Part shown: piece after piece, positions 11,341-19,095 of the stretch | How the letters are laid out: each line of letters begins with the position of its first letter | How positions within the stretch are numbered: position 1 is the stretch's first letter | IMG/VR virus record: IMGVR_UViG_3300025652_000548 | Coordinates: 1 to 23,958 of that record | DNA: 23,958 nt | Strand: one strand, 5' to 3' | From: a virus | Program-made: the position numbers and the translations under genes | Notes under the pieces: generated by a model | Database searches by the model: none | The model's input: only the letters and a program-made list of their open reading frames with translations | Told to the model about the DNA's origin: nothing

Positions 11341-12056
11341 TACGCACTCTCCTTACTTTCAACATTAATAGTAAACCCTAATTTTGCAATTAGAGCAGTT
11401 AGATTTGGTTCCTCAAAGGCTTCTAGCTTACCGCTACGGTCTTTGGCTGTGTAGCCTTGACCTATCCTTGTTTGTAACCACCTTGCAGCTACGGGATTAC
11501 CGTCATCATCTTGATCTTCGATAACTCGTAGTGCTAAAACCTCATCAAAGAAATACGTAATTGCATCCCCCAAAGGTTTACTTGCCATCTTAGGACCAAA
11601 GAAAAATACACCATCATTATTTTCTTTACCTTCTTTGCAAAGAAATAAGACATGCATATCTAGATCCCTAAATGATCTCATTAGACTTGTAACAGCTTCA
11701 CTTACGTTTTGATAAGCCATTCTTCCGTCTTTGTTTCTACCTTTCTCATGTACCAACAAGATCTCAGAGATCTCTGATACAGAGTCTAAACATACGCTAT
11801 CGTAGTCTAATTCACCAGATTTAAGAGCAGCATACACTTCTCTTAGATCATCATAATTAGATACTTCAATAGCAGATACGTTAGGCGCATCTTTAATGGA
11901 AAGCAAGCCAGCTTCCGCACTAATGACTAAAACTCTACCTGGCATACTTTGTGTTGAGAAAGTTTTACCAGCCCCCGCTTGACCATATACAAGAAGCTTG
12001 GCCCCTTGTTGGTCCACCAATTTATCAGGTGTTTTTATCTTATCTTTTAAGCTCAT
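11340..12056 (-). CDS. Sak4-like RecA-fold ATPase (phage recombinase)
   Basis: Probable single-strand annealing or strand-exchange ATPase of the Sak4/AAA_24 group. The 238-aa protein has Walker A GQAGAGKT at 25-32, the VISAEAG segment near 44-50 and a Walker B-like strand ending in CLDSVSE near 89-95. It also has VLFLCKE near 136-142 and a C-terminal region with RIGQGYTAKDR. Length fits the single-domain RecA-like Sak4 proteins. The start at 12056 has a GGAGGG site. Its partner DUF669 gene follows in a TAATG overlap. The unit diverges from the replication operon through overlapping promoters and ends at a strong terminator. It probably works with the RecE-like nuclease at 9312-10184. Confidence 0.85.
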   Translation of the reverse strand: MSLKDKIKTPDKLVDQQGAKLLVYGQAGAGKTFSTQSMPGRVLVISAEAGLLSIKDAPNVSAIEVSNYDDLREVYAALKSGELDYDSVCLDSVSEISEILLVHEKGRNKDGRMAYQNVSEAVTSLMRSFRDLDMHVLFLCKEGKENNDGVFFFGPKMASKPLGDAITYFFDEVLALRVIEDQDDDGNPVAARWLQTRIGQGYTAKDRSGKLEAFEEPNLTALIAKLGFTINVESKESA

Positions 12057-12090
12057 GATCTACCCTCCTATAGTTTGTGTAAAAATGAAC

Positions 12091-12119
12091 TTGATTATTA
12101 TAACCCAAGAAACTACAAT
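12091..12119 (+). promoter_or_regulatory. Rightward sigma70-like promoter of the replication operon
   Basis: TTGATT (12091-12096), a 17-base spacer and TACAAT (12114-12119). A TTTAGGAG site and ATG 12149 follow about 20 bases on. The -35 of one promoter overlaps the -10 of the other, so only one can be used at a time. Confidence 0.65.
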
Positions 12120-12126
12120 ATGTAAA
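12097..12126 (-). promoter_or_regulatory. Leftward sigma70-like promoter of Sak4/DUF669
   Basis: On the minus strand, TTTACA (12126-12121), an 18-base spacer and a perfect TATAAT (12102-12097). It overlaps the opposing promoter at 12091-12119. Confidence 0.7.
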
Positions 12127-12148
12127 TCATATTATTTAGGAGAAGTAT

Positions 12149-12490
12149 ATGAGCAAACAAAACGATATAACTTGGCTAGCTAATTACTATTTTAGGTCCA
12201 AGGCTATTGCAACAAAAAAATTAAAGGAGTTAAGTACTATGGGCGTTCAACCAAAGCATAAAGAAAGAAAAGTAGATCAATATACGTTATCTGGTTATAT
12301 AAAGTTTTTAGGTCATAAAAAAGCAGCAGAAGATTTTAATTGTTCTGAAGCATCATGCAAATCCTGGAGGTATGGATACAGGCAACCATCTATAGCGCAA
12401 GCTAAACAGATCATCCAAGCAACAGAGGGAAGATTAGACTTTGAATCTATTTACGGTTCTATATCTGAAATTTTAGAAGAACAGGAATAG
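12149..12490 (+). CDS. Small helix-turn-helix-like DNA-binding protein
   Basis: The 113-aa protein has a basic N-terminal half (residues 15-45, many Lys). Residues about 48-92 (GYIKFLGHKKAAEDFNCSEA, then SCKSWRYGYRQPSIAQAKQI) look like a Cro/YdaS-type helix-turn-helix: helix, short turn, recognition helix with SWRYG, then a proline and a last helix. An acidic tail follows. It is the first gene after the overlapping promoter pair and directly precedes the primase-helicase gene, so it may regulate that switch or assist replication initiation. The fold is read by eye; no close family is named. Confidence 0.65.
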   Translation: MSKQNDITWLANYYFRSKAIATKKLKELSTMGVQPKHKERKVDQYTLSGYIKFLGHKKAAEDFNCSEASCKSWRYGYRQPSIAQAKQIIQATEGRLDFESIYGSISEILEEQE

Positions 12491-12491
12491 T

Positions 12492-14612
12492 ATGTTCCAA
12501 CTCAATATTACCGAGGATGACTCGTCCTTGGATATTGCGCTGGCTTATTATGACGATGGATATAATGTAGTACCTTTACAAAGATCTAACAAGAAACCGC
12601 CGTCATTTTTAAAAGGCTGGGAACAATATAAGGAAACAAGACCCACTAGGGAACTTGTAGAGTCTTGGTTTAAAGATAGAGACAATTTAGTTGTCGCATT
12701 AGTTTGTGGCAAGTTTGTTGTTGTTGATGCAGACTCACCAGAGGCTATGGATTGGGTAGAGAAGAATTTACCTGCCTGTCCATTTAAAGTCATAACTGGT
12801 AAGGGTATGCATTACTATTATAACAATCCAGAAAACTATACAACCTTTGCAACTAGAAGGACCAACGAAACACCTATTGAACGACTAATAGATATTAGGG
12901 GTGTGGGTGGTCTTATTATTGCTCCATATAACCGTCATGCTAATGGCCAAGTTTATAAGCCTGTTATGTTTCCAGATTGGAAAGTACATGACCACTCAGA
13001 TCTTCCAGACTTTACTGAAAAAGAATTCCTACAGATTACAGGAGTTCCTAAGATTGATAGCAGTAAACAAACGGCACCTTTCTCCTTGGATGGTGTGTTG
13101 GAAGGATCTAGGAATGATGGAGCTGCTAGAATTGCAGGTTATCTTATATCTAAAAATGTAAACCTAGAATTTGTTAGAGTCTTTTTACAAAACTGGAATA
13201 AGAATAATAATCCACCACTACCGCAGCAAGAAGTAGATTCAGTTGTTGATAATGTTAAAAGAACACATGACCGTAAGAATCAGATAGCTCCACTATTTAT
13301 ACAGTCAACCGAAAGCATTACACCACCTAAAGATCTATTCTCACCACCAGGTTTGTTAAAAAACATGTTTGACTTTTGTGAAGATATTGCTCAAGTTCCA
13401 CAACCAGAACTATCTCTTGTAGGAGCGTTAGCATTAGCAAGTGTTACTTGTGGCAGATTATATAGAACAAACATGAATAACTTTTCTAGTATGTATTTTA
13501 TGGGTGTCGCTAAATCTGGACAAGGTAAAGAGAACATCAAAACATTTATTGAATCTGTACTGAATGCTTCAGATCAAGAAAAATTAGTGGTTGGTGATGG
13601 TTATACATCAAGTGGTGCTGTTCATTCTGTTTTAAAAATAAGACCAACACAAATAACTATTATGGATGAGTTTGGTAAAAGACTTGAAGCTATAAGTAAT
13701 GCTGGTAATACAAACAAAGAGGACGGCATACAAACACTTATGGAAGCTTGGGGGCGTTGCCATGGGACTCTACGACCAGACAACTATTCACTTATGGCAG
13801 TACAAGAAGAGTACAAAGAAAAGATGATGAATAGGGTTACACATAAACCAGCCATTACATTAGTTGGATTGTCTGTACCTAAAAACTTTTACGGCGCACT
13901 TAACAGCGGAAGGATAGCGGATGGTTTTCTTAACAGGTTTGTGGTTGTTGAATCTAATGAACCAAGACGTGTTGGAGATCTAAAAAGATTTAAAGAACCA
14001 CCTACAAGTATAGTCAACTGGGTTAATTATGTTCGTAGAATGAAAGGTAATTTATCTGATGCAGCAAGAGATAATGCAGAGTTAGATCTAAACCAAACTG
14101 TACTAGAGTTTGATAAACCGTCAGAAGAATTGCTACAAGACTTTGCTCGGGAGATTATTAAAAGACAAGACATATTAGAAAAAGATAACTTAGAACCCTT
14201 GCTCAGTAGATCCAGAGAAAAGGCTATGAGATTGTCTTTGCTTGCCACCTTAGCTTCTAGTGCTGATGCAACAAAGATTACAGCCGATATAACTAAGTGG
14301 GCGATTGATTACATTAGATACTATGATCTTATGTTTATTGAAGCTTGTAGAGATAAGGTAGCAAGTTCTGCAACAGAGTCTAAAATTAAACAAGTCTTAT
14401 CATTTATTAGATCCAGAAATGGAGAAGGTATATCTAAAAGAGAAGTAGATAGGCATGAACTATTCAGAAGTATGAAGTCATATGAAGTAAAAGAGATTAT
14501 TGAAAGATTAAAAAATGCTGGAGAAATCCAGGAAATTGAAATAAAAGTTGGGGGTAAGGGTAGACCAACTAAAAGGTTTGTTGCCGTAGATCCTAACTTC
14601 TTTGAAGAGTGA
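12492..14612 (+). CDS. Primase-polymerase fused to a helicase-like ATPase (replication protein)
   Basis: In this 706-aa protein, residues about 10-165 form a bifunctional primase-polymerase domain (archaeo-eukaryotic primase type). It has the motif I-like VVVDADS (Asp79, Asp81), GKGMH (His107) and LIDIRG (Asp134). Residues about 200-260 resemble the primase C-terminal helical linker. Residues about 290-520 form a P-loop ATPase-like domain with GVAKSGQGKEN (338-348) and a Walker B-like TIMDEFGK (Asp392, Glu393). The Lys of the P-loop is followed by Glu, not the usual Ser/Thr. The C-terminus looks like a winged helix (EGISKREVDRHELFRSMKSY). It is likely to prime and unwind at the phage origin. 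It starts at ATG 12492 with an AGGAA site and ends overlapping the next gene (GTGA). Confidence 0.85.
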   Translation: MFQLNITEDDSSLDIALAYYDDGYNVVPLQRSNKKPPSFLKGWEQYKETRPTRELVESWFKDRDNLVVALVCGKFVVVDADSPEAMDWVEKNLPACPFKVITGKGMHYYYNNPENYTTFATRRTNETPIERLIDIRGVGGLIIAPYNRHANGQVYKPVMFPDWKVHDHSDLPDFTEKEFLQITGVPKIDSSKQTAPFSLDGVLEGSRNDGAARIAGYLISKNVNLEFVRVFLQNWNKNNNPPLPQQEVDSVVDNVKRTHDRKNQIAPLFIQSTESITPPKDLFSPPGLLKNMFDFCEDIAQVPQPELSLVGALALASVTCGRLYRTNMNNFSSMYFMGVAKSGQGKENIKTFIESVLNASDQEKLVVGDGYTSSGAVHSVLKIRPTQITIMDEFGKRLEAISNAGNTNKEDGIQTLMEAWGRCHGTLRPDNYSLMAVQEEYKEKMMNRVTHKPAITLVGLSVPKNFYGALNSGRIADGFLNRFVVVESNEPRRVGDLKRFKEPPTSIVNWVNYVRRMKGNLSDAARDNAELDLNQTVLEFDKPSEELLQDFAREIIKRQDILEKDNLEPLLSRSREKAMRLSLLATLASSADATKITADITKWAIDYIRYYDLMFIEACRDKVASSATESKIKQVLSFIRSRNGEGISKREVDRHELFRSMKSYEVKEIIERLKNAGEIQEIEIKVGGKGRPTKRFVAVDPNFFEE

Positions 14613-15067
14613 AATTAACTGTTATTCCTATGTCTATAAAAGATGCAAATTTATTTGTAGAAAATTTTCATAGGCATAACAAACCAGTCAGAGGAGCTAA
14701 GTTTGCTATAGGAGCGTCATTTAATAATGAATTAGTTGGAGTAGCAATTGTAGGAAGGCCAGTTGCTAGAAAATTAGATGATGGTTTTACAGCTGAAGCT
14801 GTTAGGGTTTGTGTGAATGATGATAGCCCAAAAAATTCAAACTCTTTTTTATATGGTAAATGTTGGAGAATATGGAATCAAATGGGAGGGAAAAGGTTAA
14901 TTACATATACCTTACAAGAAGAGTCTGGTTCTAGTTTAAAAGCCGCAGGTTATAAAATTGTTGGTCAAACTGGTGGCTGGGATAAAGGTAAAGGGTGGAC
15001 TACAAGACCTGGAAGAGAGTGGCAGCCAGTTACAGGACAAATGAAATTTAAATGGATAAAGGAGTAA
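14609..15067 (+). CDS. GNAT-like acetyltransferase fold protein (XF1762-like)
   Basis: The 152-aa protein starts at GTG 14609, overlapping the primase stop. It opens KLTVIPMSIKDANLFVENFH with RHNKPV, then GAKFAIGASFNNELVGVAIV, GRPVARKLDDG and EAVRVCV. Later come LITYTLQEESGSSLKAAGYK and GGWDKGKGWTTRPGRE. This is the order seen in XF1762-type phage proteins, which have a GNAT-like fold; the substrate is unknown. Placement in the replication operon suggests it acts early, perhaps on a host or replication protein. Confidence 0.75.
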   Translation: MKLTVIPMSIKDANLFVENFHRHNKPVRGAKFAIGASFNNELVGVAIVGRPVARKLDDGFTAEAVRVCVNDDSPKNSNSFLYGKCWRIWNQMGGKRLITYTLQEESGSSLKAAGYKIVGQTGGWDKGKGWTTRPGREWQPVTGQMKFKWIKE

Positions 15068-15069
15068 TT

Positions 15070-15531
15070 ATGAAAACACCATCATTAGAAAGCAGAGAAG
15101 ATCAGAAACGAGAAGAAAGAGTAGCAGGATTTTTAGAGGGCCTTTGGGGAGTTAGTTGTCATAAATTACCTACAAGTTATTCACTAGATTATTGGATAGA
15201 GTCACAAGAAAAAAACTATTGGTGCGAAGTTAAATGTCGTACCTTTGCGTATGACAAGTATGACACTTTGATAATTTCTACGAATAAACTTAGAAAAGGA
15301 TCTTCGTTTGCATTAGCAACAGGCGTACCATTCATTATTGTTTATGCTATGACTGATGGTATTTATATGCATGAATGGAAGAAAGACTTTGTTTATGATG
15401 TCAGAATGAATGTAAGTGATAATCCGACTTATGACGAAGATAACGAACCTTACATACATATACCGTTAGAAGAATGGATTTGCTTATCAGATAAGCCTTT
15501 GGGTATGGACCGTAATGAAATAGGTTTCTGA
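15070..15531 (+). CDS. PD-(D/E)XK-like endonuclease, possible Holliday-junction or repair nuclease
   Basis: ATG 15070 is chosen because AAAGGAG lies five bases upstream; the in-frame ATG at 15052 lies inside the previous gene. The 153-aa protein has SLDYWIES (Asp40) followed by WCEVKCR (Glu53, Lys55), the D...ExK core of the PD-(D/E)XK fold, with a preceding helix carrying Glu16. A hydrophobic strand (VPFIIVYAM) and another helix follow, consistent with the fold. The exact function cannot be read; a resolvase-like or nicking role fits the neighbouring replication genes. The stop overlaps the next ATG (TGATG). Confidence 0.65.
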   Translation: MKTPSLESREDQKREERVAGFLEGLWGVSCHKLPTSYSLDYWIESQEKNYWCEVKCRTFAYDKYDTLIISTNKLRKGSSFALATGVPFIIVYAMTDGIYMHEWKKDFVYDVRMNVSDNPTYDEDNEPYIHIPLEEWICLSDKPLGMDRNEIGF

Positions 15532-15704
15532 TGAGAAAGAATGCACCAACAACCAAACTTACTAAAGAACAAGAAGCCTGGATGGAGAAACAAAAGTTAT
15601 ATGCAACTCACCCTATTTATAATAATGCTTTAATTAGAAAGATCTGTAATAATTTTGATGGGAAAGTAATTGAAGTAAACGGCAGAAGTATTACCCAAGC
15701 CTAG
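15531..15704 (+). CDS. Hypothetical 57-aa basic protein, last gene of the replication operon
   Basis: Starts in a TGATG overlap and reads MRKNAPTTKLTKEQEAWMEK, then a C-terminal KVIEVNGRSITQA. Net basic, helix then short beta strands. Its last 14 bases overlap the end of the convergent 1134-aa late gene, and no terminator lies between them. No family is recognised. Confidence 0.65.
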   Translation: MRKNAPTTKLTKEQEAWMEKQKLYATHPIYNNALIRKICNNFDGKVIEVNGRSITQA

Positions 15705-18700
15705 AAGGTCTACCGAATAACTGTTCGTCTAGATCTAATCTTTCTTGTGATAAAGGATCTAGGTTAGGCATTTCAATTGATGAAATATCTGGTAGAGGTA
15801 TGTTTTGAACAACAGGTGCTTGAGTTGAGCGTAAGTTTTGTCTTGCTTCTTGTTCTATATCTTCTACTCCAGTAACAGTTTGATTTATTAAATCTTTTGC
15901 AGGATTTAATAATTCTTCTAATTCTAATTTGGTAACGGCTCCATTCATAATATCTCTGGTTATAGATCCAGCTTCTTCAGCTTGCAAACCCAACTCTCTG
16001 ATTAAAGTTTGTCTGATTGCTTGTTCGGTCATATCAACAGCAGTTATGACCGAACCTTTGTCTGTTTTAGATGCCACTTGTACAAAAAATGGAGAGGCGA
16101 ATAGTTTTCTAGCAACAGCTAAAGATAGAACCGTAGGCAATACAGCTATTGGATTAAGAGCCAAGCTAGCACCAATACCAGCAGCAACCAATCCACCAGC
16201 TGCTCCGCCTCTTCCTGCTTCTTGTTTAGTTAATATATCAATTTGTTTTTGAAAGTTTCTAAGACTTTGAGTAAGCTCTTTGCCAAACATAGCATCTAGA
16301 GTTTCATCTCCATAAGAATCTAAAGCTGTTTTTAAATTGCCTGGTTTAAATAAATCTGTAATTCTACCCTTACCATTTAGATCTATAGATTTAGACAAAA
16401 GCTTCTGCATACTTGCTTGCTGTATGCTGGTGAACACTTCATCGCTTACGGTATCTTTTAAGATTTGAATGTTTGCATTAGCGTTAGGTCTAAAAATTAT
16501 GTTAACCGTCTCGTCTATTCCTTTTAACGGTAGGTCTGAAATAGCTCTATTAGATTCTAATTTAATTCTATCTTCGGAAGCTTTAGCCAATTGTTTTAAG
16601 CCTTGGACAAATGCAAGGCCTTGATCACTAGAACTTAATCCTTTGATGTTAGTTGTAAAATCATTTACTAAATTTTTAATGTCTTGAGGTTTTAACCTTG
16701 GATTGATTTTATTAACTTGAGCGATAGTGTCTCTTACAAGTTTAGCTGTGTTTCTTCCTGTGGCAGAGTCAGTAAATAATGAATCTAATTTGCCAGGATA
16801 ATCTCTTTCAAATTTATTTATTTGTTTTGCAAATTCAGTAAAATTAATTGACTCGTCAACTACATCTGTTGATGCTCTAAATGCATCAGCAAATAATCTT
16901 TTTTTAATTTGTGATTTAAGTGTTTGTTCGGCATTAGCTGGTTTACCTGCCTTAGCCATATACTCGTCATATTGTTTTAAACCAGCAAATATGTCATCTA
17001 AATTTTTCTTTTCTCCATTTAAGATAACTTTTTTATAAACATCATCTGCATCAAATGCACCTTTCTGAGAATTAGAAATAATTTTTTTAATTTCTAATCT
17101 ATCAAATGGAGCCATTCTTTTAGCAGCAATTCCATTTACTTCTCTTAATTGAGCTATTGCATTATTTACTTGTTTTAAAGCTAAGTTGTTAAGGCCTTCA
17201 TCAAAAAACTCAAGATTATCTCCAAAAGCGTCTGGATTTAATTCTTGATTTCTTTTTAATACTTTACCTAATTCTATATTAAACTGAGATTCTCCTTCAA
17301 TTTCTAATTTACTAAGTATGCTATCTGGTTGTCCTCTTTTAAAAACTTCTCCATTTTGATTAACTCTAGTGTCATCAAGCTTACGCATAATGTCGATAAT
17401 AACTTTTCTTTCTGGGCTAGCCTCTAAAGTATCTCTTGATATAGTATTTAGTTTTGAGTAAGCATTTCTTACATGAGATAAACTTACGGGTTTAGTTGGA
17501 TCGGCTACATCATTTTGAAATTTCATAAGTGCTTGTTCTATTTTTGCAACAATACCACCATCTAATTCATCTCTGTTGTTTACCCCCCAAAGATAATCAG
17601 ATTTTTTATGACTATCAATTAATTTTCTAGAATCTTCAATACTGTCATTAATAATATTTCTAATTACCCTGTCTAAGCTAACCGCTATACTTTTATCTAC
17701 TCCAGTTTTTCCCTCTATAGATGTAAGCTCGCCAAACATACCATCAACATTTCTATATTTTTGACCAAGATCTATAATTACTTCTCTTCTTGCTCTTGAT
17801 AAATTATTTTTTAATTCTTCTCCCAACATTCTTCTGGTTGGAGCGTCACCATAATTACCAACTTCAATTGCATCATCCACAACATCATCTAATAATTTTC
17901 TTAATTGTTGTGTAACAGTTTGTTCTTTTAATCTTAATTTTTGTAAGCTTGCTTGCACCTGTTCATCAAGACTACCTTTGGTTGCATCTGAAATAGATTT
18001 TTGTAGTAAAGCATTTTCACCACCAATTTCTTTTAATAAACTGTCTACTTCTGCTCTTAAATACAAGGCTGTTTCTTTATCCCTGGTGTTACCAAGCACT
18101 TGTTCAGAAATATCTTGTAACCTTCCAGGAAGCTTTCTACCTAAAGTTGCTTGAGACGCAAGACCAGCAAAATCAAATTGTTTTACTTTACCGTCCCTAA
18201 TGGCTTTAGCAATTTGTTTTTCTGTAGCCTCTTTGCCAAGACTTGCATCTAATTTTAAAATATCATTAGCAGACCTACCTTTAGCCATCTGTCTGTTTAA
18301 TCTTAAATCTTTTGTTGGTGCGTTCTTACCTAAAAATAATTTAAACCCCATCCCAATAAGTTCACCTACACCTTGACCAATAGATCCAAACAGAAACTCA
18401 CCACCAAATAGATCTTTTAATTCGTCTCTTTCTTGAAGTTGAAAACCTTCTTGATAATCTAATGCTTCTTCCGCAGCTTTACCTACGGATGAGCCTGTTC
18501 CAGCAGCAACCATTCTTGCTATTCTGGCTCTACCGCCAAATGCAGCTGTTAGTCCTTTAATGATTCTTAATTGAGGAGACATAAGAGCAATTGCTCCTCC
18601 TATGGGTCCAGCAATACCAGCAAAGTCTGCAAGATCTCCAGTTTTAAAACCAAAATCATTTTCATCAATAATAGTATTTAACGGTAATTTTGACCCGTCA

Positions 18701-19095
18701 GAAAGCTCTCTATATTGAATAGGCAATCCTAGCTCTTCTAAACCTGTAGGGGTTAAAGCTACTTGTCCTTTAGTGTTTCTTGTAAAACCTGAAGATCCTA
18801 CAAAATTACTTAAAACTTGATCTTGTTCTTTAAATCCAATAATTCCACTTGTTTCAGCTCTGGCTAATTGCGCTCTTAAATTTCTAAGAACACCTTCTTT
18901 TTCTGTTCCTTTATCTACTTTTCTTTCAAACTCGCCTCTAACGCCTGTTTCATAATCAAAATTTAATTTGTCATAAAACGGAGAAACAGCGCCAGTTGCA
19001 ATTATTGCTTTAACTTTTTTCTTTGCTTCATCTTCTGTATCTGCATCTACGAACTCAAATACATCCTCGGCAATATTAACTTTGTACCTAGGCAT
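15691..19095 (-). CDS. Very large late protein (1134 aa), probable internal virion or ejection protein
   Basis: The N-terminal about 45 residues form a small beta/alpha unit (PRYKVNIAEDVFEFVDADTE, then DEAKKKVKAIIATG). Glycine-rich hydrophobic segments lie near residues 152-180 (GIAGPIGGAIALMS) and 968-1002 (GLVAAGIGASLALNPIAVLP). Between them is about 750 residues of charged helical sequence. Long, helical, late-encoded proteins with two membrane-active segments are typical of internal virion/ejection proteins of podoviruses; a tape-measure-like role is the alternative. No lysozyme or protease motif was spotted. It starts in a TAATG overlap and is the last gene of the late operon. Confidence 0.7.
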   Translation of the reverse strand: MPRYKVNIAEDVFEFVDADTEDEAKKKVKAIIATGAVSPFYDKLNFDYETGVRGEFERKVDKGTEKEGVLRNLRAQLARAETSGIIGFKEQDQVLSNFVGSSGFTRNTKGQVALTPTGLEELGLPIQYRELSDGSKLPLNTIIDENDFGFKTGDLADFAGIAGPIGGAIALMSPQLRIIKGLTAAFGGRARIARMVAAGTGSSVGKAAEEALDYQEGFQLQERDELKDLFGGEFLFGSIGQGVGELIGMGFKLFLGKNAPTKDLRLNRQMAKGRSANDILKLDASLGKEATEKQIAKAIRDGKVKQFDFAGLASQATLGRKLPGRLQDISEQVLGNTRDKETALYLRAEVDSLLKEIGGENALLQKSISDATKGSLDEQVQASLQKLRLKEQTVTQQLRKLLDDVVDDAIEVGNYGDAPTRRMLGEELKNNLSRARREVIIDLGQKYRNVDGMFGELTSIEGKTGVDKSIAVSLDRVIRNIINDSIEDSRKLIDSHKKSDYLWGVNNRDELDGGIVAKIEQALMKFQNDVADPTKPVSLSHVRNAYSKLNTISRDTLEASPERKVIIDIMRKLDDTRVNQNGEVFKRGQPDSILSKLEIEGESQFNIELGKVLKRNQELNPDAFGDNLEFFDEGLNNLALKQVNNAIAQLREVNGIAAKRMAPFDRLEIKKIISNSQKGAFDADDVYKKVILNGEKKNLDDIFAGLKQYDEYMAKAGKPANAEQTLKSQIKKRLFADAFRASTDVVDESINFTEFAKQINKFERDYPGKLDSLFTDSATGRNTAKLVRDTIAQVNKINPRLKPQDIKNLVNDFTTNIKGLSSSDQGLAFVQGLKQLAKASEDRIKLESNRAISDLPLKGIDETVNIIFRPNANANIQILKDTVSDEVFTSIQQASMQKLLSKSIDLNGKGRITDLFKPGNLKTALDSYGDETLDAMFGKELTQSLRNFQKQIDILTKQEAGRGGAAGGLVAAGIGASLALNPIAVLPTVLSLAVARKLFASPFFVQVASKTDKGSVITAVDMTEQAIRQTLIRELGLQAEEAGSITRDIMNGAVTKLELEELLNPAKDLINQTVTGVEDIEQEARQNLRSTQAPVVQNIPLPDISSIEMPNLDPLSQERLDLDEQLFGRPSRLG

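Noticed and set aside
12548-12793. Minus-strand ORF within the primase-helicase gene
   Set aside because: It is antisense to a confidently assigned domain with catalytic motifs.
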